Part shown: one piece after another, positions 1 to 4,609 of the stretch
How positions within the stretch are numbered: position 1 is the stretch's first letter
How the letters are laid out: each line of letters opens with the position of its first letter
Assembly (NCBI GenBank): GCA_026396335.1
Contig: JAPLWZ010000088.1
Coordinates: 1 to 7,314 of the forward strand
Direction of reading: 5' to 3'
Origin: Microcaldota archaeon
Lineage (GTDB): Archaea > Micrarchaeota > Micrarchaeia > Anstonellales > Anstonellaceae
Length of the DNA: 7,314 nt
The notes under the pieces: model-generated
What the model was told of the DNA's origin: nothing
Database searches by the model: none
The model's input: only the letters and a program-made list of their open reading frames with translations
Translations under genes and position numbers: made by a program

Positions 1-1377
1 CTTTACAAAGCAGCCGTTCAGCATGGCGCCGCCTGCAGCGGTGCGCGTGTCCTGTGGAAGCAAGGCGTTGTCTGCCGTAGCTTTGAGAGTGGAGAGTATG
101 CCTGAGAGGAAATTGGAGGTGAACTGCGCGGTCTTGTGGTTCATGCCTGCCTGAAGCGCTGATATTGCCTGATCCTTGAGGTATGCATCTGGTTCGGCTG
201 CGAGGTAATTTGATACTGAAGTTAGCGTGGACTGGAGGTCGTTAAGCGCTAGGTCCGGTCGGAAATCGATGAAGTTTTGCAGGATGGTTTTTAGGTAGAA
301 AAGCGCACCCTGGCGCACGTTGAAGCTGGTTGACGAGAGAGCTGATGTGAGCAGGTCCATGCCCTTTTTCATGTCCTGGCTTGTTATCGCGGCATTGTAT
401 TCTGGCCTGAAAAGAGTGCCCATGAACCCTATTGAGTAGGTCATTGCGTATTCGAAGCCGCTGTTCATCGCAATCCTTGCTGTTTCAAGCCCGATTCTTA
501 CGTCTTCGTTGTCTATGAGTGCCGGAAGGCCCCTGCCGAACATCTGTTCAAATGCAAGCATGCCGGATGAGCAGGCGTCCTGGTTGCTTGGATTGGCTGC
601 GACGAATGTGCCGATTGTTTGCATGCAGGCTTTGACCTGTGCCGCGCTCATGTTTGCTTCCTGAGATTCGCTGAATACGGAAGTCAGGACCCCCAGTGCG
701 TTGGCTTTCAGTGACGTTGGGCTGTTTGGGTCTGGAAGAAGCGTTTGCAGCATGCCAAGAACCGTGCCGAACTGCTCCTGCGTGTTTGTGAAGTTTGCTC
801 GGTCGAAAACCTGGTTCATCGGCTGGAGCGCCGCAGTGCGGATGCTTATGTTCTCCTGCCCGTCTGTCACTAGAGAAGAGAGCGAGATAAGTGTGGAGTC
901 TGCGTCAGATGTGATGAGGTTTGCAGGCGAGGTAAAGATGTCCCCTGTTGTTGCGCAGCCTGATGAAAGCAGCGGTGCGCCGAGCCCGTGGTTGTTCAGG
1001 ACGAAACCGTTTATTGTGGAAAGCGTTTGCGATATGTCATCCCTTGTGAGCGTGCTGCCTTGATTCAGGTATATCTGGCTGATTCCTCCAAGCGCCGTAA
1101 TTTTCTGCTGCTCTGTTGCTGACGGGCTGCGAAGCGTTTGGAGGTATTGCTGAAGCTCCTGGTTTTCAATAACGTAGCGGAGATTGAAGTTTGGCGCTGT
1201 TTCCTTGCCAGTGCTGATTTTTTCGTTCACGGACTTTTCAAGCCTCTTAAGTTTCGCATCAGAGTAGGATTCGACAAGCGCGTTCATCTTGTTGAACGTC
1301 CTTGAGCCAAGCTGGCTCTGCGCCTCATCCTTCTTTTCAATAGCAACATTCTGCTTAACTGCGTCTGCGTGGGTCAC
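1..1377 (-). CDS. Unrecognised helical HEAT-like repeat protein, N-terminal 459 codons (partial)
   Basis: A single frame stays open for 459 codons on the minus strand and leaves the window at base 1, so the C-terminus is missing. An in-frame TGA (1383-1381) lies just upstream, which limits the start to TTG at 1380 or GTG at 1377. I chose GTG because an SD-like GTGAT (1389-1385) sits 7 bases before it. I do not recognise the family. Residues 1-60 are charged and probably helical. After that, a recurring amphipathic pattern with R/K-x-x-A-x-x-x-L character appears near residues 90, 178, 222, 353, 400 and 443, for example IRTAALQPM, LKANALGVL and VRQGALFYL. This resembles HEAT/ARM-type alpha-solenoid units. 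There is no signal peptide or obvious membrane segment, so it is probably cytosolic. Six Cys occur, without a clear metal motif. The protein is rich in Ala, Gln, Asn, Ser and Thr. Being a real gene is likely; the repeat-fold call is inference and the function is unknown. Confidence 0.75.
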   Translation of the reverse strand, partial: MTHADAVKQNVAIEKKDEAQSQLGSRTFNKMNALVESYSDAKLKRLEKSVNEKISTGKETAPNFNLRYVIENQELQQYLQTLRSPSATEQQKITALGGISQIYLNQGSTLTRDDISQTLSTINGFVLNNHGLGAPLLSSGCATTGDIFTSPANLITSDADSTLISLSSLVTDGQENISIRTAALQPMNQVFDRANFTNTQEQFGTVLGMLQTLLPDPNSPTSLKANALGVLTSVFSESQEANMSAAQVKACMQTIGTFVAANPSNQDACSSGMLAFEQMFGRGLPALIDNEDVRIGLETARIAMNSGFEYAMTYSIGFMGTLFRPEYNAAITSQDMKKGMDLLTSALSSTSFNVRQGALFYLKTILQNFIDFRPDLALNDLQSTLTSVSNYLAAEPDAYLKDQAISALQAGMNHKTAQFTSNFLSGILSTLKATADNALLPQDTRTAAGGAMLNGCFVK

Positions 1378-1397
1378 CAATCAAATCACTTTCAATT

Positions 1398-1538
1398 TTA
1401 CTTCGTGTTTGCCCCCTCTAGCTCTTTCACCGTGTTCTCCAGTTTCTTGCCAATCGTGAGCGCTATGAGCTGGCTGAGAGGCTACTTCGCATGTGTAACC
1501 TGCTGGCTGGGATGTGTGCTGTCTGCCTGTAGTCGCAT
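1398..1538 (-). pseudogene. Small leaderless reading frame interrupted by an in-frame TAG
   Basis: On the minus strand an ATG at 1538 opens an 18-codon frame (MRLQADSTHPSQQVTHAK) that stops at TAG (1484-1482). The same frame then continues for 27 codons, with a protein-like charged end (KKLENTVKELEG), to TAA (1400-1398), 20 bases before the GTG of the next gene. A TATA-like box is placed so that transcription would begin at this ATG. It could be a short gene broken by a nonsense mutation, an 18-residue leader peptide followed by chance open sequence, or a read-through product. TAG serves as a normal stop for the ligase gene ending at 4187, where read-through would add only nine codons, so recoding is not favoured. 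I do not recognise the peptide. Confidence 0.3.
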
Positions 1539-1560
1539 ATGGTAGTAAGTGTTGTCTATA

Positions 1561-1569
1561 GTATAAAAA
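1561..1569 (-). promoter_or_regulatory. TATA-like box for the leftward transcript
   Basis: The minus strand reads TTTTTATAC, centred about 26 bases before the ATG at 1538. This is the normal archaeal TATA-to-start distance and implies a leaderless start there, or a 5' leader of about 160 bases for the helical-repeat gene. The box forms one arm of a small inverted repeat (AAAAAG at 1565-1570 with CTTTTT at 1576-1581), which may be chance in A/T-rich DNA. Confidence 0.5.
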
Positions 1570-1581
1570 GGTAGGCTTTTT

Positions 1582-1613
1582 GGGGGGAAAAAAGAAAAAT
1601 AAAAAAGAAGGAA
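1582..1613 (-). terminator. 32-base homopurine/homopyrimidine tract, possible oligo-U terminator for leftward transcription
   Basis: The plus strand is all purine apart from one T at 1600: six G, then A-runs broken by single G. Read on the minus strand it is a long T-rich tract. Archaeal RNA polymerase can terminate at oligo-T in the non-template strand, so this could stop leftward transcripts from the regulator at 2145-3104 before they reach the helical-repeat gene. A role as an upstream promoter element is equally possible. The 1378-1709 gap otherwise holds only the small interrupted frame and the promoters. Confidence 0.3.
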
Positions 1614-1676
1614 TCAGGCCGTTTCAGCGCTGGTAATTATCGTCCTGATAAATCCTGTCGAGTGCCCTTCCAGCTC

Positions 1677-1685
1677 AAATTAAAT
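1677..1685 (+). promoter_or_regulatory. TATA-like box of the Lrp/AsnC regulator
   Basis: AAATTAAAT is centred 29 bases upstream of ATG 1710, which predicts transcription starting within about two bases of that codon. This leaderless arrangement supports ATG 1710 over the upstream in-frame GTG at 1662. Confidence 0.5.
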
Positions 1686-1709
1686 CCTTTCCCCTCTCTA
1701 ACAGGCACT

Positions 1710-2135
1710 ATGGCATGGAAAATTGACGAAATCGACCGGAAAATACTGGAAATGCTGCGCGAAAGCGCAAACATATCGAACGAAAAGCTCGGGAAGAAAG
1801 TGGGGCTCTCTGAGCCTGCGGCGAGAAGGCGGGTGAGCAACCTCGTCTCGCGCGGGGTGATAAAGCGCTTCACCATCGACGTTGAGGAGGGCGGCGGCGT
1901 CTCCGCTCTCGTATTTATCGCAACCTCGCCGCACGTAAACACTAGCAAGATGATCTCCTCGCTTTCCCGCGAGCCGGGTATAGGCGCCATCTGGGAGTTA
2001 TCCGGCGACATAGACGTTGCAGTGACGCTTTTCGCGCCAGACATAAACGGGCTCAACAAGAGGATTGATGAAATCCGCAACATGGACGGAATCAGGAAAA
2101 CGAATCTCTCAGTGATACTCAAGAAGTGGAGATGA
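1710..2135 (+). CDS. Lrp/AsnC-family transcriptional regulator, single HTH-RAM
   Basis: This is a 141-residue DNA-binding regulator of the feast/famine type. Residues 4-52 form the winged helix-turn-helix: IDEIDRKILEML, then the recognition region GLSEPAARRRVSNL (32-45). Residues 64-138 match the ligand-sensing RAM domain, with the turn ELSGDIDVAV at 97-106 and the closing strand TNLSVILKKW. The length is that of a standard Lrp. Upstream in-frame GTG 1662 would add 16 residues lacking family character, and the TATA box at 1677-1685 would then fall inside the coding region, so I chose ATG 1710. Family members form dimers or octamers and often bind amino acids; Sulfolobus LysM, of the same family, regulates a lysW cluster. 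Its position near the lysine/arginine cluster makes a similar role plausible, but the effector cannot be read from sequence. It converges with the neighbouring regulator, leaving 9 bases between stops. Confidence 0.9.
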   Translation: MAWKIDEIDRKILEMLRESANISNEKLGKKVGLSEPAARRRVSNLVSRGVIKRFTIDVEEGGGVSALVFIATSPHVNTSKMISSLSREPGIGAIWELSGDIDVAVTLFAPDINGLNKRIDEIRNMDGIRKTNLSVILKKWR

Positions 2136-2144
2136 ATTTTCCCC

Positions 2145-3104
2145 TCAGTAGGTCGGCAGCCAGAGCACAACGTGCTCGCGCGTGATTGTGGAAACGTCGC
2201 AGTCGTAGCACTTTTCCGAGAAGATCCGCCTGAATCCGTTCATTATTTCCTGCAGCTCTGCCCCTCCCTTGACGAATATCTCTATGACAAGGTCGTACTT
2301 GCCCACCACCTCGAATGCGAACAGGCACTTGTCAGTGGCATCGAAGTAGTTGATCATCCTCTGTTTTGCCGACGGGTCGACAAGGGAGATGTTCAGCTGG
2401 ATGAATTCCAGCCCGACCTCCTCCCAGTTGACTGCGACCGCATAGCCCAGTATTACCCCGTCCTTCTGCAGCCTTTTCAGGCGGTAGCTCACCACTGACG
2501 GGTCCAGCCCGGCTGCTTTTGCCATGTCTATTATCGGGAGCCGGGCATTGCGGGTGATGGAATGCATGATTTTCAGGTCAGCAGCATCAACGTCTGCCAT
2601 CGGCGCGGAAAGCGAGAAGCGGCGGTCGGTCTTCCTGTTCCCGTTGTAGAAGAACCTCTGGTTGAGCCTGTGGGTGCACAGGAAAACCACTATCTCCTTC
2701 TCCTGCACATAGTGGCCGTAGGATTTCATGAAGGGGTGCAAAAAATCAGTCAGCTCGCGCGGGTCTTTTATCATGAGCACCACCACGCAGTCGTAGTGCC
2801 CTTCCATCTCGGCAAGGTAAATCAGGTTCTTCTGCGCCTTTATGTGCGCCATTATCCCCTCTTCCTTCTCAGGCGCGATGTTCCTGAACTTCAGGTATAT
2901 CTTGTAAAAGTGCGCTCCCATCCTGGTGATGTCGAAGATGGTGTAGAAGTTGCTCACCACATGGTTTTTCACCAGCCTCCTGAGGCGGAAGGCGGCGGTT
3001 TCCCTGCTCACGTGCAGCCTCCCGGCCAGTTCCGATATGGGCTGGCGCGCGTCCAGATCGAGCTCGTAAAGTATCTTCCGGTCAAGAAGGTCTAATTTTT
3101 GCAT
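2145..3104 (-). CDS. Duplicated Lrp/AsnC-type regulator (HTH-RAM-HTH-RAM)
   Basis: This 319-residue protein is about twice the usual Lrp length. Residues 3-50 are a first winged HTH (LDLLDRKILYEL, ISELAGRLHVSRETAAFRLRRL). Residues 62-150 look like a first RAM-like sensor, including EGHYDCVVVLMI. Residues 171-221 are a second HTH (DAADLKIMHSI, IIDMAKAAGLDPSVVSYRLKRL). Residues 228-319 are a second RAM domain, with VGKYDLVIEIFVKG. The two halves are clearly related but well diverged, consistent with an old internal duplication, and one chain could act as a built-in dimer. I chose ATG 3104 because a TATA box (3123-3134) lies about 26 bases upstream; an in-frame TTG at 3116 would add four residues. 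TTGNCAA palindromes lie on both sides of that TATA box, suggesting autoregulation and possibly control of the divergent ligase gene. The effector is unknown. Confidence 0.88.
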   Translation of the reverse strand: MQKLDLLDRKILYELDLDARQPISELAGRLHVSRETAAFRLRRLVKNHVVSNFYTIFDITRMGAHFYKIYLKFRNIAPEKEEGIMAHIKAQKNLIYLAEMEGHYDCVVVLMIKDPRELTDFLHPFMKSYGHYVQEKEIVVFLCTHRLNQRFFYNGNRKTDRRFSLSAPMADVDAADLKIMHSITRNARLPIIDMAKAAGLDPSVVSYRLKRLQKDGVILGYAVAVNWEEVGLEFIQLNISLVDPSAKQRMINYFDATDKCLFAFEVVGKYDLVIEIFVKGGAELQEIMNGFRRIFSEKCYDCDVSTITREHVVLWLPTY

Positions 3105-3106
3105 AT

Positions 3107-3165
3107 ATATTGCCAAACAAAGATATTTTTTAAAGTTTTTAATGTTTTTGGCAATATTTTGACAA
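3107..3165. promoter_or_regulatory. Candidate operator: 11-bp inverted repeat and three TTGNCAA palindromes
   Basis: ATATTGCCAAA (3107-3117) and TTTGGCAATAT (3147-3157) are perfect reverse complements, 40 bp apart. Each contains TTGNCAA (centres 3113 and 3151), and a third copy, TTGACAA, is centred at 3162, 11 bp (one helical turn) from the second. The arms flank the TATA box of the duplicated Lrp gene, and the left one overlaps its predicted transcription start. Phased short palindromes are typical of Lrp/AsnC operators. The binding protein is inferred, not shown. Confidence 0.5.
3123..3134 (-). promoter_or_regulatory. TATA box of the duplicated Lrp gene
   Basis: The minus strand reads TTTAAAAAATAT, centred about 26 bases upstream of ATG 3104, giving a leaderless transcript. 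It lies between the two arms of the inverted repeat. Confidence 0.55.
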
Positions 3166-3168
3166 GAG

Positions 3169-3180
3169 TTTTAATATACT
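3169..3180 (+). promoter_or_regulatory. TATA-like box upstream of the GC-rich structured block
   Basis: TTTTAATATACT is centred near 3175, which predicts a rightward start at about 3201. That is two bases before an ATG (3203) and exactly at the edge of the GC-rich block. It is distinct from the ligase gene's own TATA box at 3296-3304. Confidence 0.4.
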
Positions 3181-3199
3181 TAGTTTGAGCATTTTGTAA

Positions 3200-3268
3200 A
3201 ACATGGGGAGCAGCTGCCTCTTTGGCAGGGCAGCGTGGCTACGGCAGGGGGCTCTTTGTTCCAAATGA
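3200..3268 (+). ncRNA. Candidate structured small RNA, or leaderless 21-codon leader peptide
   Basis: A GC-rich island (3204-3254) stands in AT-rich DNA. CTGCC (3214-3218) can pair with GGCAG at 3224-3228 (loop TCTTT). Alternatively GCTGCC (3213-3218) can pair with GGCAGC at 3229-3234. The two hairpins exclude each other. GAGC (3208-3211) and AACA (3200-3203) can pair with GCTC (3251-3254) and TGTT (3257-3260) to close the block. CTCTTTG occurs twice (3218-3224, 3252-3258). An ATG at 3203 also opens 21 codons ending in TGA at 3266-3268. There is no C/D-box pair and no tRNA T-arm. It may be a stand-alone RNA, a 5' leader of the ligase gene made from an upstream promoter, or a translated micropeptide. 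Confidence 0.35.
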
Positions 3269-3295
3269 AACCTTTTGCCGCATTTGCATCATATA

Positions 3296-3304
3296 ATTTA
3301 AATA
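3296..3304 (+). promoter_or_regulatory. TATA box of the first ligase gene
   Basis: ATTTAAATA is centred 27 bases before ATG 3327 and is followed by a nine-A run (3304-3312). It predicts a leaderless transcript and fixes the start at ATG 3327 rather than GTG 3321. Confidence 0.65.
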
Positions 3305-3326
3305 AAAAAAAATTTACTGTGTGCCC

Positions 3327-4187
3327 ATGAAAATAGGAATCTGCTACACTGTGGTCTCGGAAGAGAACAAGATGATCTTCGAGGCCGCGAAGAAAGAGGG
3401 CATTGCGCTTGAGAGGATAGTGGATGGCGAGGCAGTGCTTCCTATAGCCAATGCAATCGGGAAGAAGGAAGCAGAACTTGACGTGCTCCTGCAGCGGTCT
3501 GTCTCCTACTCGCGGGGCCTTTATCTTGCCTACTATTATGAAAAGCAGGGCACGCAGGTCATAAACTCATACCATGCGGCGAAAATATTCGGCGACAAGG
3601 CGCTCTGCTCCATAGAGCTTGCCGCATCAGGCATCCCAACCCCCAGGACCAGCGTTTCCTTCTCGCCAGAAGCTGCAACAGAGTCAGCAGAGGAAATGGG
3701 CTTTCCCATAGTGATAAAGCCAGTGATGGGCTCATGGGCGCGCATGGTGCACAGGATAAACGATTCAGATGCACTGGACATGGTGCTGGAATCGCGGGAA
3801 GAGATGGGCAACCCCTGGCAGAAAATCTATTATGTCCAGGAGCATGTCAACAAGCCAGGCAGGGACATACGCGCATTCGTGGTCGGTGGCGAAGTAATCG
3901 CGGCAATGTACCGGAATGCAACTGACAAGTCCGGCTGGGTGACAAACGCAGCAAAAGGCGCCACCACCACTCAGTGCCCTGTCACGCCCGAATTGGCGGA
4001 AATCTGCCTCAAGGCAGCCCGGATAGGCGGCGAGGGGATTTACGGGGTGGACCTTATGGAGTCCGAGCGGGGGCTTCTCGTGCACGAGGTAAATCACACC
4101 GCGGAATTCAAGTCCTGCGCAGCTGCAACTGGCGTGGACATTGCGGGAAAAATAGTGGATTATGCGATTGCTCGGGCAAAAGGATAG
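3327..4187 (+). CDS. lysX: LysX/ArgX-type ATP-grasp ligase, copy 1 (LysW--amino acid ligase)
   Basis: A 286-residue RimK-type ATP-grasp enzyme that would join the alpha-amino group of alpha-aminoadipate or glutamate to the C-terminal Glu of LysW, using ATP. Visible family features are QRSVSYSRGL (56-65), GDK (89-91), the ATP-binding Lys131 in IKPVMGSW, QEHV (171-174), KPGRDIR (176-182), and probable Mg ligands Asp242 (YGVDLMES), Glu254 and Asn256 (HEVNHT). Length is normal. Start ATG 3327 is set by the TATA box; GTG 3321 would add only two residues. It is about two-thirds identical by eye to the ligase at 4610. It differs at the acceptor-site loop, where TNAAKGA (206-212) replaces the TNTxRGG of copy 2 and of Thermus LysX, and where FKSCA (261-265) replaces FRNSV. 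It has its own promoter and a 158-base gap before lysW, so it is probably expressed separately. It could be ArgX, LysX or a ligase of shifted specificity; sequence alone does not decide. Confidence 0.9.
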   Translation: MKIGICYTVVSEENKMIFEAAKKEGIALERIVDGEAVLPIANAIGKKEAELDVLLQRSVSYSRGLYLAYYYEKQGTQVINSYHAAKIFGDKALCSIELAASGIPTPRTSVSFSPEAATESAEEMGFPIVIKPVMGSWARMVHRINDSDALDMVLESREEMGNPWQKIYYVQEHVNKPGRDIRAFVVGGEVIAAMYRNATDKSGWVTNAAKGATTTQCPVTPELAEICLKAARIGGEGIYGVDLMESERGLLVHEVNHTAEFKSCAAATGVDIAGKIVDYAIARAKG

Positions 4188-4219
4188 CAAATACGGCTAG
4201 TATTGCCATTATTCTGACT

Positions 4220-4255
4220 AAAATAGTGTAAAAATAGTTAATAATCGTCTATTTT
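4220..4255. repeat. Short A/T-rich repeats: AAAATAGT twice, plus inverted CTATTTT
   Basis: AAAATAGT occurs at 4220-4227 and 4231-4238, one helical turn (11 bp) apart, and CTATTTT at 4249-4255 is their inverse. The second copy and the inverse could form a weak 7-bp hairpin ending in TTTT, a possible terminator for the ligase gene, or the set could be protein-binding sites upstream of lysW. A/T richness makes chance likely. Confidence 0.25.
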
Positions 4256-4274
4256 CGTTAACATTTGTACGCAT

Positions 4275-4311
4275 TTGCGCAAGAAATATAAACAGATGCA
4301 CTTATATGTGC
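4275..4311 (+). promoter_or_regulatory. lysW promoter region with palindromic operator over the TATA box
   Basis: Two TATA-like elements precede lysW: GAAATATAAAC (4283-4293) and CTTATATG (4301-4308). The second lies inside a 14-base near-palindrome, GCACTTATATGTGC (4298-4311; only one pair mismatched), so a repressor bound there would block TBP. A perfect TTGCGCAA palindrome (4275-4282) lies just upstream. Predicted starts near 4313 or 4330 give a short leader that contains the lysW SD. Confidence 0.45.
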
Positions 4312-4339
4312 GTGCAGAAAAAAGCAGCAATAACGATTA

Positions 4340-4344
4340 GGAGG
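4340..4344 (+). promoter_or_regulatory. Strong Shine-Dalgarno site of lysW, decides between three ATGs
   Basis: GGAGG is followed by in-frame ATGs at 4346 (1 base away), 4349 (4 bases) and 4355 (10 bases). The first is too close to be used efficiently. The third gives a start (MANGECPEC) that aligns with the usual LysW N-terminus. Confidence 0.6.
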
Positions 4345-4354
4345 CATGATGAAT

Positions 4355-4525
4355 ATGGCAAATGGAGAATGCCCGGAATGCGCAGGCGCAGTAAGCCTGG
4401 CTCCAAACACAGAGGTAGGGGAGATACTCTCCTGCCCGGACTGCGGAGCCCGGCTTGAAGTGCGGTCAATCAACCCGCCTTCTCTTGTGCCAGCGCCCAA
4501 AGTGGAAGAGGACTGGGGCGAGTAA
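4355..4525 (+). CDS. lysW: LysW amino-group carrier protein
   Basis: A 56-residue acidic carrier protein. Its C-terminal Glu forms an isopeptide bond with the alpha-amino group of alpha-aminoadipate (or glutamate), protecting it and presenting it to LysZ, LysY and later enzymes. Two CPxC pairs, CPEC (6-9) and CPDC (27-30), form the zinc ribbon. LysW's hallmark EDWGE ends the protein. The spacing and the intervening GEILSCPDCGARLEV match known LysW proteins (Thermus LysW has 54 residues). The start is uncertain: ATG 4346 or 4349 would add three or two residues, and I chose 4355 from SD spacing and family alignment. An 84-base gap separates it from the second ligase, with no clear terminator, so co-transcription is likely. 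It is short enough to be missed by a simple ORF cutoff. Confidence 0.93.
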   Translation: MANGECPECAGAVSLAPNTEVGEILSCPDCGARLEVRSINPPSLVPAPKVEEDWGE

Positions 4526-4609
4526 ACGTAGAGGACATGCCAATGGGAAAACGGATGCAAAGAAGCTCCCTTACCCGTCCGGCGCTCCTCAAAAAAAAAA
4601 GGTCATGTT

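Noticed and set aside
701..1063. 120-codon plus-strand open frame
   Set aside because: It is antisense to the long minus-strand helical-repeat gene, has no recognisable domain and is best explained as a shadow.
1482..1484. TAG read as pyrrolysine
   Set aside because: Nothing in the window supports the pyrrolysine system, and TAG ends the ligase gene at 4187, where read-through would add only nine codons. Kept only as a low-probability alternative.
1662..1709. Sixteen-codon N-terminal extension of the single Lrp gene from a GTG
   Set aside because: It lacks Lrp-like sequence, and the TATA box at 1677-1685 points to a leaderless start at ATG 1710.
2562..3095. 177-codon plus-strand open frame, and the other plus-strand frames opposite the duplicated Lrp gene
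   Set aside because: The minus-strand frame has two clear HTH motifs; the opposite frames have His/Val-rich composition with no domain.
3200..3268. tRNA gene in the GC-rich block
   Set aside because: GTTCC near 3258 recalls a T-arm, but there is no matching five-pair stem, anticodon arm or seven-pair acceptor stem.
4220..4255. CRISPR-like repeat array
   Set aside because: The repeats are 8 bases long, A/T-only apart from one G, and too few and too close to be an array.
4258..4560. 100-codon minus-strand frame covering lysW
   Set aside because: The plus strand encodes an unmistakable LysW with two CPxC pairs and the EDWGE end.
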